Positions 56,292-64,000 of a DNA stretch of 64,000 nt are shown here, piece after piece (position 1 is the first letter of the stretch; each line of letters starts with the position of its first letter). The notes under the pieces are model-generated. The model was not told the DNA's origin and ran no database searches. It saw nothing but the letters and a program-made list of their open reading frames with translations. The position numbers were made by a program, and so were the translations under genes. The stretch is from NCBI GenBank assembly GCA_963576475.1, contig OY754984.1, positions 15,932,722 through 15,996,721 on the forward strand, written 5' to 3'. This DNA comes from Molanna angustata. Taxonomy: Eukaryota; Arthropoda; Insecta; Trichoptera; Molannidae.

Positions 56292-57938
56292 TTAAAAAAA
56301 ACCACAAAAAAAATTCGTCAACGTTTTTATTGGGTCAATTACAATGGAGATGTAAAAGATTGGTGTAGAAGATGTGTAACTTGTGCCACTTCAAACGGAC
56401 CTCAGAAACGAAGGCGTGCGCCAATGAGGCAGTATAATGTTGGTAGCCCATTTGAAAGGATAGCCATTGACATAGCGGGGCCGTTTCCCACAACGGAAAG
56501 AGGGAATAAATATATTCTGGTAGCAATGGACTATTTTAGTAAATGGACAGAAGCCTATGCACTACCGAATCAAGAAGCTACCACTGTTGCTGAAGTCTTG
56601 GTAAGGGAACTGATAAGTCGTTTTGGAGTACCATTGGAGTTACACTCGGACCAGGGAAGAAACTTTGAATCAGCCGTATTCCAGGGAATTTGTGAAGCAT
56701 TAGGAATTCGAAAGACGAGAACAACTGCTTTGCATCCACAGTCGGATGGAATGGTGGAGCGAATGAATCGAACAATTGGAAGATTTTTGTCAAAAGCAGT
56801 GTCCGATCACCAGAAGGATTGGGACGAATACATCCACTTGTTCTTATTAGCTTATCGAGCAGCAATTCATGAGACAACAGGGCAAACACCGGCAAGTGTG
56901 ATTTTTGGCCGTGAGTTACGGTTACCTTGCGACCTGCAGTATGGATCTAAGCCTGGAGAAGATCTAGTTGGAGAAGATTATGTGTCAGATCTTCGGAGGA
57001 AAATGAATGCTATACATGACCGTGTACGGTCCAATATTCAAGTAGCTAGTGATAAGATGAAGGAGCGATACGACATTAAAGCTGTGGAAGGTGGTTATCA
57101 GGCTGGAGACTTGGTTTGGTTATTTAATCCACAACGACGACGAGGCTACTCACCAAAGCTTCAGAAATCCTGGGAAGGACCGTATGAAGTGATCAAAAGG
57201 ATTAATGATGTGGTTTATCGTATACGAAGAAAACCAAATGGGAAGCCAAGAGTGGTACATTTCAATCGCCTGGCTCCCTTTTTAGGTGATAACAAGGATG
57301 AGAAAAAAAATCCAGTTGCTCAAGTTTGCAATGTCCAAAGTGAAGAAAAGACCTTCGAGGAATTCATGATGACTCCTTATCGACGCACTCGCCATGGTGT
57401 GACTGTGGAAATTGAGCAAGACCTCTTCGATATCCCAGAAGATAATGTTTTAGCTTACTCTGTGGCTCAAGACATGAAGATGACTAGTGGTATAGCCAAA
57501 GTTATCATGAGAAAGTATGGGATGTTATATGAGCTAAAAGCCAAGAATCTGAAGATTGGAGAAGCGGTCCATTCACAGCATGGAAAACAGCATTTATTCT
57601 ACATGACGAATAAGGAAACGTCTGAGGAACGAGCAGAGTATGCTCAGATGTGGAACTGTCTACGAAGTATGCGGGATCAAATGTTACAGTTGAATCTTAT
57701 GAAGCTCGGCATTCCAAAGATCAGTGATGGTATGGATTGGAAAGTGGTTCGGAATATGATAGATGAGATTTTTCATAATACTGGAATTAATGTTCTAGTT
57801 TGCTGCTATAATCCAAGATACAGTAAAAATATAAAAAAAAGTGTACCATGTTACTTTTTCAAAGCATCTCACTGTAGAGAAGGTTCAAAATGCCGATTTA
57901 TTCATATAGAGAATTCTGTTCGGGACGAACTGAACTAA
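56292..57938 (+). CDS. pol: Gypsy Pol part 2: integrase, GPY/F, macro domain, CCCH zinc finger
   Basis: Numbered from an ATG at 56265 in this frame. CRRCVTC (34-40) completes the HHCC zinc site. The catalytic DDE is D69 (ERIAIDIAGPF), D129 (LHSDQGRNF) and E165 (DGMVERMNRT). The GPY/F module follows (SWEGPYEVI, 302-310; VHFNRLAPF, 331-339). Residues ~378-513 form a macro domain like TARG1/OARD1: EQDLFDIPEDNVLAYSVAQD, MKMTSGIA (ADP-ribose-binding loop), 'LFYMTNKETSEERAEY' and 'IPKISDGMDWKVV'. K450 and D491 align with the catalytic Lys and Asp of TARG1. C529-X7-C537-X5-C543-X3-H547 is a CCCH zinc finger. The stop at 57936 abuts the polypurine tract, so both added domains belong to the element. 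The domain identification is by motif reading; enzyme activity and role are inference. Confidence 0.9.
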   Translation, partial: LKKTTKKIRQRFYWVNYNGDVKDWCRRCVTCATSNGPQKRRRAPMRQYNVGSPFERIAIDIAGPFPTTERGNKYILVAMDYFSKWTEAYALPNQEATTVAEVLVRELISRFGVPLELHSDQGRNFESAVFQGICEALGIRKTRTTALHPQSDGMVERMNRTIGRFLSKAVSDHQKDWDEYIHLFLLAYRAAIHETTGQTPASVIFGRELRLPCDLQYGSKPGEDLVGEDYVSDLRRKMNAIHDRVRSNIQVASDKMKERYDIKAVEGGYQAGDLVWLFNPQRRRGYSPKLQKSWEGPYEVIKRINDVVYRIRRKPNGKPRVVHFNRLAPFLGDNKDEKKNPVAQVCNVQSEEKTFEEFMMTPYRRTRHGVTVEIEQDLFDIPEDNVLAYSVAQDMKMTSGIAKVIMRKYGMLYELKAKNLKIGEAVHSQHGKQHLFYMTNKETSEERAEYAQMWNCLRSMRDQMLQLNLMKLGIPKISDGMDWKVVRNMIDEIFHNTGINVLVCCYNPRYSKNIKKSVPCYFFKASHCREGSKCRFIHIENSVRDELN

Positions 57939-57949
57939 GAGGGAGGCAG
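57937..57949 (+). promoter_or_regulatory. Polypurine tract of the Gypsy element
   Basis: AAGAGGGAGGCAG lies directly before TGTTATG of the 3' LTR and overlaps the last bases of the pol stop codon. Confidence 0.85.
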
Positions 57950-58149
57950 TGTTATGAAATTAAGTACTATTTCTATTTAAATTGAAAATTTAAATAGAAA
58001 TATTTTGAAAATAAGAACCCAAGAAAAATGAAAACAAAAGATTTGAGTAGTGAGTTGGAAAAACTAGACAAACCTTGTAGAAATATAAATTGTAAAAATA
58101 AATAAGACTTTGAACCATAATAAAATAAATAAATATAAATTTCGGTACA
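57950..58149 (+). repeat. Gypsy 3' LTR, 200 bp
   Basis: TGTTATGAAATTAAG to TTTCGGTACA. Uninterrupted, and otherwise the same as the 5' LTR halves. Confidence 0.95.
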
Positions 58150-58820
58150 GTATCAATATAATATTGTAAATCTCCAACCTCGAAACATGCGTAGTCCTAG
58201 TGAGGTTGGGATTGTATAAATAATGTACTAGTGAATATTGTATTTTTGTGTGGTGGGTGCATGTATATAGATGTAACGTATCAATATAATATTGTAAATC
58301 TCCAACCTCGAAACATGCGTAGTCCTAGTGAGGTTGGGATTGTATAAATAATGTACTAGTGAATATTGTATTTTTGTGTGGTGGGTGCATGTATATAGAT
58401 GTAACGTATCAATATAATATTGTAAATCTCCAACCTCGAAACATGCGTAGTCCTAGTGAGGTTGGGATTGTATAAATAATGTACTAGTGAATATTGTATT
58501 TTTGTGTGGTGGGTGCATGTATGTATATAGATGTAACGTATCAATATAATATTGTAAATCTCCAACCTCGAAACATGCGTAGTCCTAGTGAGGTTGGGAT
58601 TGTATAAATAATGTACTAGTGAATATTGTATTTTTGTGTGGTGGGTGCATGTATATAGATGTAACGTATCAATATAATATTGTAAATCTCCAACCTCGAA
58701 ACATGCGTAGTCCTAGTGAGGTTGGGATTGTATAAATAATGTACTAGTGAATATTGTATTTTTGTGTGGTGGGTGCATGTATATAGATGTAACGTATCAA
58801 TATAATATTGTAAATCTTCA
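58150..58820 (+). repeat. 128-bp minisatellite, right part
   Basis: About five further units of the array at 49200. One carries a 4-base ATGT insertion near 58520. The array breaks off after 'TGTAAATCTTCAAC' at 58820. Confidence 0.93.
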
Positions 58821-59049
58821 ACATATTTGGCAACATTATACTATTGTATTGCAATCATTGTAAAAATTATTGTACTATGTTTTATTATGTGTATTTATAA
58901 ACACCGAAAAAAAATATAAAATGTATCTAATAAGTAGGTAATACTGTAATTGGCGATATAAAGATGAAAATTATTTACCTACTGTATACCTATTAATGTT
59001 TGTAAACAGCTGTTGTATTTCTTAATAAAACAAAATAACCTTATGGCTA

Positions 59050-59245
59050 AAACTTATGGCTCGTCGGTAAACCTGCCGGTGTATCATTGCAATACCGCGG
59101 TTTTGTGAGTTGACGAGCCTGGCTCGTGGCTCGTCATGTTTGCTTATTTTTTACTCGGCTCGTCGTTCAGAACCGCTTGTCGATCAGCACCAACGAGCCG
59201 CGAGTTTAACCGATGTTCTTATAAACCGCGGTATAGGCTCGTACG
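59050..59245. repeat. GC-rich foldback with GGCTCGT repeats
   Basis: ATACCGCGGTTT (59092) and AAACCGCGGTAT (59223) are inverse repeats around several GGCTCGT/ACGAGCC copies on both strands. No ORF. Possibly a MITE. Confidence 0.55.
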
Positions 59246-59264
59246 TTAATCACCCACTTTAGAC

Positions 59265-59580
59265 TGGTCTTGTCATATTTACTTTCATTTACTTCATTCA
59301 TTACTATCATTCATTACTAGCTTAAATTAGGAAAGGAAATATTAATATGTTGATAAATGTAACTATGTTTTGTAATCGTATATATTGTATAATGAATAAA
59401 TAAAAAAAAATATTTATGATTTGTGATTTGAACCTTGATAATGTCGAGTAACCTCGGCGAAAACGATAGGTCGAATTTGTTAAAAAACAACTTATCTATT
59501 TTATTTGTTAATTTTAAATTGGGTTTCCATTCTGTCAACACAGAAACTTTAGAATTTTTGAATACATTTAGATTATGTAT
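59265..59580 (+). repeat. Family E repeat, copy with hammerhead-like motif
   Basis: Collinear with 26700-26935 (CTTGATAATGTCGAGTAACC, 'TCGGCGAAAACGATAGGTC', TTCCATTCTGTCAACACAGA). A poly-A interruption with AATGAATAAATAAAAAAAAA lies near 59390. Confidence 0.5.
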
Positions 59581-59700
59581 CAATATAATATTGTAAGTCT
59601 CCAACCTCGAAACAGGCGTAGTCCTAGTGAGGTTGGGATTGTATTTATAAATAATGTTATGAATATCGAGATAGTATAAAATAAAAATAAATAAATATAC
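59576..59700 (+). repeat. LINE 3' end, single-copy relative of the 128-bp minisatellite unit
   Basis: TATCAATATAATATTGTAAG, CCAACCTCGAAACAGGCGTA and 'GTCCTAGTGAGGTTGGGA', then an A-rich (AAATA)n tail. It shows the array unit in its apparent original LINE-tail context. Confidence 0.65.
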
Positions 59701-60104
59701 GATTTATATCATTTTTATTCCGCGTATTGTATCTATCGTGTCAGAGATTTGTTTATTTATAGAGACACAATGAATAGTCTGGTTGGCTAATCAAATTGAC
59801 TGACTGTTTTGTTCCCGTCAAATTATAGGTGGTCTCCAAGGGTATTTTACTAATGAAAAAGGGACTCGATTCATCAAAGAGTTGACCACTGAGTGTGGAG
59901 GCCTATATACTTCTTTAATAATAGGGGACTATTGTTGTCGGCGGCTGAAAGAGACCTTTAATTAAAACACCAAATTTCACCGTGAATAATTCAGTGTACA
60001 CGATTGACAGGAATGAAATCAGAATTTCACAGTACGATATCTAAGAATTGATTTATAATTTCATATTGTAATTTAAATGTTAGGTTTATGTATAAAAAAT
60101 GTAC

Positions 60105-60165
60105 AAAGGCGGATACATCGCCACTAATTAATCTCTTCCAACCAACTCAAGCAACGTGAAATCTC
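60105..60165 (-). repeat. LINE 3' tail
   Basis: Minus strand: GAGTTGGTTGGAAGAGATTA and 'GGCGATGTATCCGCC', a variant of the common tail. Confidence 0.6.
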
Positions 60166-60549
60166 ACTTAAATATTTTTTTTTTTGTCAATGTTTTTTGT
60201 CAAAGTGTCACACTGTTCATACATCTCCAATTAATATCTCCCACCTGTTATCTCTTAATAATTCAAAAAATTATGTCTTGTTATTAAATTTTCTAAAAAA
60301 CTCACAACATCAAACTGTAACTTAATCTTGAACTTTTTAATATTCTCCTAAAACACTCTAAATAGGGTGAATTGCCATATAAAGCAAAAAAAACTGTCAC
60401 TTCATGATAGAACTCCATAGTCAACTAGAATTATGAATAAAATTATATTTAATTTTAAGTTCTTTTTAAATTTTATTTATTTATATTTTATTTAAGTAAA
60501 CGACATTCACAAAGCAATCATTATGCTAAACTTGATGCTAACCAGAGTC

Positions 60550-60740
60550 CGACTACCGTAGCACAGTTGGTAAGCCGTTTGGCTTCTGTGCCGGCGTCCT
60601 TGGCTCGATCCCCAGCAGAGGAGAAATTAATTTTAATTAATTTCTCACGCAATTATTGGTTATCTGGACTAGAAACACTGGAAATTTGAGAGAAATTGCC
60701 TTATGGCAATGAACTCACCACATGCACAGGGTGCAAGGAA
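60550..60740 (+). repeat. tRNA-derived SINE family 3 with LINE-like tail
   Basis: A box TAGCACAGTTGG and B box GGCTCGATCCCC define the tRNA-like head. After a short palindrome (AAATTAATTTTAATTAATTT) the tail GAGAGAAATTGCCTTATGGC then 'AATGAACTCACCA' copies the 3' end of the abundant LINE family. Shared tails let a SINE borrow that LINE's machinery. Confidence 0.75.
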
Positions 60741-60875
60741 CTGTTTATTATTTTTATTATTAAGTGCAGTTTAGTAAATAATCACGGCTTATCGCTTCTA
60801 TCTGACCACATAATATAAGACTTTATTCTTATACACTTATTTTTTTAATTTTTAATTACATATGTATTATTTTAT

Positions 60876-62138
60876 ACTAGTTGCATGTTACACATGATAA
60901 CTTTCGATGGCGATAGTATGCATAAGTGAAGAATACGTACCAAACTATAAACACTTAAACTCAAATTAATAAATATTTTAAGATATTTTGCTTTCTATAT
61001 AAAACAAGTAGGTATGTATGTCAGATGTATGTTTGTAGATTAAGTAGGTATCAAACAATTGAGTGAGATATTGTGTAGTTTTTACTGCCTTACAAATTGT
61101 ATGAGACGATATCGTCACAAAATTCTATTCCAACTGTCGATTTGTTCAGGAGAACTTTGTTCTCTTAACATATCGACAATGTATCAAGCCAGAATACGCG
61201 AGAATTGTATGGAGAGGTCTACTTTTTTCACGGCTTTTCCAACTTTGAAGTCAAAAAACACCAACTTAGAGGCTTCGCAGCATATATGTTCCATACACGG
61301 ATTTACTCAGAATTCGGTCTGTGTCTGTGTGTCTGTGTGTGTGTCTCTGTGTCTATGTGTGTGTATGTGTGTGCGTCCCCCCCTTATAACTTTTGATCCG
61401 CTCAATTTACAGAGCCCAAAATTTCAGAATATATACACAGTTATAGGCCTACAAAAATTTAATACTCAGAATTTTGAATTTTTGTTTCAGTCAGGGGTTA
61501 TCAACTTTTGAATTATTATTTTATTTTTCCATATATCTCAGAAACCATAAAAGCTAGAACGCTGAAAATTGGTATAAACATAGACAAATACAAAATCTCA
61601 AACATAATTTTTAAAAAAATTCCAGGGTTTCTCAAACATTTTTTATTAAGAAAAATATTTTTTTTATGATAAATTTATGAGTTTAACTGCCTATATTGCC
61701 AAAACTTATACAATTATCGAAAAAAGCCGAAACACCCCAACTAGATAATTTAATTTTCTATAAAAAATATTAACATTGTAGTAGAAGATCTCAATTTTTT
61801 TTAACAATTTTTTTAAAAATTGAATTTAGTGACGACATCGCTTCATACATTTTGTATGGCAGTTGCCTATACACAATATGTAAGAAGACTTAATAGTTTG
61901 ATACTTCATCTCCAAACATACATACCATCATGCTATTTTCATATTCTGGGTAGGAAAAAAGTAACTTCCTCCATACTATCCTATCTTGACATGCATACCT
62001 ACATATGTTGTATAGAAAACAAAATATCTGAAAATATTCAATAATTTGTATTTATGGGTTTATAGTTTGGTACATATTCTTCAACTATACATACTATCGC
62101 TATCGACAGTTGGATCTCATGTGTTACATGCAACTAGT
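60876..62138 (+). mobile_element. Family B element, copy 5, with ~150-bp terminal inverted repeats
   Basis: Left ACTAGTTGCATGTTACACAT and inverse right ACTAGTTGCATGTAACACAT extend as imperfect inverted repeats for about 150 bp (both include GCGATAGTATG and GTACCAAACTATAAAC). The interior is non-coding, 1263 bp overall, with a GT-rich stretch at 61318-61378. Probably a non-autonomous long-TIR DNA transposon; superfamily not determined. Confidence 0.7.
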
Positions 62139-62304
62139 TAAGCCAAGATGCGTGTACGAAGGAAAATTTTGTATGGTGTAGTGGACTTTTTGCATGCTAA
62201 TAACATGAACTAGAGGCCTCGCAGCATATATGTTCCTGTACGTGGATTTACTCAGAATTCGGAGTAGAACATTTTATGTGAGTTTTGTGTGTCTGTGTGT
62301 GTGT

Positions 62305-62365
<61 letters not shown>

Positions 62366-63011
62366 TATAACTTTTGATCCGCTCAATTTACAGAGCCCAA
62401 ATTTTCAGAATATATAAACAGTTATAGGCCTACAAAATATTTATACTCAGAAGTGTGAGTTTTTGTTTCAGTCAGGGGTCATAAACTTTTGAAATTTTGG
62501 TTTATTTTTCCATATATCTCAGAAACCATAAAAGCTAGAACGCTGAAATTTGTTATAAACATAGACAAATACAAAATCTCAAATTCGTTTTTTTGAAAAA
62601 AATCCAGAGTTTCACAAACATTTTTTATTAAGAAAAATATTTTTTTTATGATAAATTTATGAGTTTAACTGCCTATATTTTCAGATTTTTTAAAAATATC
62701 AAAAAAAGCCGAAAGACCCCAACTAGACAATTTAATTTTATATAAAAAATATTAGCATTGTATTAGCATATCTCAAATTTTTCTTAATAAATTTTATAAA
62801 AATTGAATTTAGTGACGACATTGCTTCATACAATTTGTATGGCAATCGCCTACACACAATATCTAAGAAGACTTAATTGTTTGATACTAATCTCCAAACA
62901 TACATACATACCATCATTCTGTTTTCATATTCTGGGTAGGATCAAAGGACTGACCTCCATTCTATCCTATCTTGACATACATACATATGTAGGTACATGT
63001 GTTGTATAGAA
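62139..63011 (+). repeat. Family B element, copy 6, truncated at both ends
   Basis: It starts AGCCAAGATGCGTGTACGAA immediately after copy 5 and contains a GT microsatellite at 62286-62361. It ends where a hAT element inserts after TTGTATAGAA; other copies continue AACAAAATATCT. Confidence 0.8.
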
Positions 63012-63367
63012 CAGGGGTCTCCAAACTTTCCAACCTTAGGGCCATACTGATTACTCCAGTAAGTTCCGAGGGCCAAAACCATATTATCATTGTTGCCGGT
63101 GGTAAAAAGTGAAATAGTCCACTGATGAAAAAAAAGTCCGAAAAAGTACGCAACGTTTAAAAAAGGCTGCAAATCGGACTTAAGTCCGCAAAACGGCAAC
63201 ACTGCATATTATTAATTTTCCTGTCATTATCTGTAATTTCTAGATTAGTCGTAGAGTACGAGCCATGAGGAGTAACGTGACACATCTGGTGGACACAAGC
63301 GGAAATAGGTAGTACCTTCTATCGCTAACAGATGGTGCTAATAGCACGTACAGAATAATCTCGTTGG

Positions 63368-63455
63368 TTCGAGAAAGTTCTGGTGTCTTCCACTCACTTC
63401 TAGATAGCAGTAATTGGAATATATAAGAAGGCTAGTGGCGCAACCACAAGTCAGT
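63368..63455 (+). promoter_or_regulatory. Heat-shock-element array with TATA box and initiator
   Basis: On a strict 5-bp phase: TTC 63368, GAA 63373, TTC 63378, gtg 63383, TTC 63388, ctc 63393, TTC 63398, GAt 63403. Three consecutive perfect units make a functional-looking HSF site. TATATAAG starts at 63420, and the arthropod initiator TCAGT puts +1 at A63453, 33 bp downstream. This is the layout of insect hsp70-type promoters. It lies inside the hAT element, 420 bp before the transposase frame. HSF binding is inference. Confidence 0.7.
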
Positions 63456-63607
63456 TCCTATAACACTGTTGTGAAATAAAATGAATGAATGAAATAAAAT
63501 AGTGCGTACCTCCTTAAAACGTGTTTGTGCGTGTTTAAGTTTAAGACATCTTTGTAACAGTATTTGATTTGAATTGTTGCTTTTGTGTGTGATTTAGTAC
63601 GCTTAAG

Positions 63608-63842
63608 GAAGATTCAGCTACTTTTTTTGATTGGTTAATTTTTTTATGAAATAAAAAAATTAACTAATCAAAAAAAGTAGCTGAATCTTTTAAATTAAAT
63701 TAAAGTTAAATAATAAATTAAATTTATTAAAGAAAAACAGTAGTTAACACCATATTTCTGTGAAGTATCTCTCAAGAAAACAATCAAACTTTGTTCAATT
63801 CTAACATATTACATAATTATAAAAAGTAGCGGAATCTTCCGT
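63608..63842. repeat. Inverted repeats with near-perfect hairpin
   Basis: AAGATTCAGCTACTTTTTTT at 63610 is repeated inversely at about 63690 with arms near 39 bp and one mismatch. A third, inverse partial copy, AAAAAGTAGCGGAATCTTCC, lies at 63821-63840. The outer pair GGAAGATTC[A/C]GCTACTTTTT could be the TIRs of a ~235-bp MITE. Confidence 0.85.
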
Positions 63843-63872
63843 GAACCATTTAGTAGTATGGAAAAGATGTGA

Positions 63873-64000
63873 AAAATTGAGAGTGAATGCAGAAAATTCA
63901 AAGATCAGTGGAACATTCAGTATTTCGTAATTGAGTCCAGTAACAAGGCGCTATGTTTGATTTGCAATGAAAGCATAGCCGTTCTCAAGGAATATAACAT
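63873..64000 (+). pseudogene. hAT transposase / ZBED-like N-terminus, partial
   Basis: The frame open from 63873 to the window end reads KIESECRKFKDQWNIQYFVI then ESSNKALCLICNESIAVLKE YN. This matches the BED-type zinc-finger N-terminus of hAT transposases and their domesticated relatives (ZBED/GTF2IRD2-like: …ECRxFxxxWxxxYFF…KxxCLxCxxxxAVxKxYN). The CLIC pair would be the first zinc ligands; the His pair is beyond the window. Just upstream, ATG GAA AAG ATG is followed by an in-frame TGA (63870-63872), so this copy has lost its natural start, or the start codon is joined by splicing. It cannot be judged without the rest of the gene. Confidence 0.72.

Larger units (their letters stand above)
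50147..58149 (+). mobile_element. Gypsy (Ty3) LTR retrotransposon with macro domain, TSD GTAT
   Basis: 200-bp LTRs (TGTTATG … TTCGGTACA) flank gag and pol. GTAT occurs directly before the 5' LTR (50143-50146) and after the 3' LTR (58150-58153), a 4-bp target duplication inside the 128-bp minisatellite unit (ACGTATCAAT). A PBS follows the 5' LTR and a polypurine tract precedes the 3' LTR. Domain order protease-RT-RNase H-integrase places it in Ty3/Gypsy. The two LTRs match over their shared sequence, apart from a 2-kb palindromic insertion in the 5' LTR. No env-like ORF follows pol; instead pol is extended by a macro domain and a CCCH finger. Confidence 0.96.
63012..64000 (+). mobile_element. 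hAT transposon, 5' part, running off the window
   Basis: CAGGGGTCTCCAAACTTT is a typical hAT terminal repeat, continuing to a subterminal AGGGCC. It interrupts family B copy 6 at a precise point defined by the uninterrupted copies (62005 and 19590). Downstream come a promoter-like region, an inverted-repeat block and the first 43 codons of a BED-type transposase. The 3' end and the 8-bp target duplication lie beyond the window. Confidence 0.8.

Overview
This is an AT-rich stretch of insect nuclear DNA made almost entirely of mobile elements, whole, broken and nested. No host protein-coding gene could be identified. The organism is probably a moth or butterfly, or a close relative. The pointers are many 5'-truncated non-LTR elements ending in GGAAGAAATTGCCTAATGGC followed by AATAAGCCCGCC, RTE-type tails of the form 'CCAGCAGTGGA' plus GAA/GAT repeats, three tRNA-derived SINE families, mariner, PIF/Harbinger and hAT elements, and an arthropod TCAGT initiator. 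The species assignment is an inference.

Layout. 1-10725: a long-LTR retrotransposon cut by the window start. Its 2464-bp 3' LTR (8262-10725) matches the visible 1632 bp of the 5' LTR, and its 6.6-kb interior encodes no gag-pol but holds two tandem arrays and a dead Jockey-like reverse transcriptase fragment. 11.0-15.2 kb: a PIF/Harbinger remnant, LINE and SINE debris and terminal-repeat families B and C. 16113-17404: a mariner element with both TIRs and two stop codons. 17.9-30.3 kb: SINEs, LINE 3' ends (one split by a SINE) and MITE-like family A. 30.7-34.9 kb: a family A copy split by a nearly full L2/CR1-type LINE. 35-45 kb: decayed repeats, a hammerhead ribozyme motif (41026-41066, minus strand) and some sequence that looks unique. 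46.2-47.7 kb: an RTE-type C-terminus whose 51-bp segment is repeated 21 times. 49.2-58.8 kb: a 128-bp minisatellite into which a Gypsy retrotransposon (50147-58149) has inserted. 59-64 kb: foldback DNA, a SINE, two family B copies, and a hAT element running off the window end.

The most notable system is the Gypsy element. Its Gag has a SAP-like N-terminus, a coiled coil and a CCHC knuckle. Its Pol has protease, RT, RNase H and integrase, and then continues past the GPY/F module into a macro domain resembling the ADP-ribosyl-hydrolase TARG1/OARD1, with both catalytic residues apparently kept, and a CCCH zinc finger. Its LTRs look identical apart from a 2-kb perfect palindrome (two direct plus two inverted 507-bp units) inserted in the 5' LTR, so the copy is young. 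It carries one in-frame stop in gag and one A-run frameshift in pol.

Other items worth a look are a phased heat-shock-element array with TATA and initiator in the hAT leader, the coding-free long-LTR element, and the 17-residue LINE repeat expansion.
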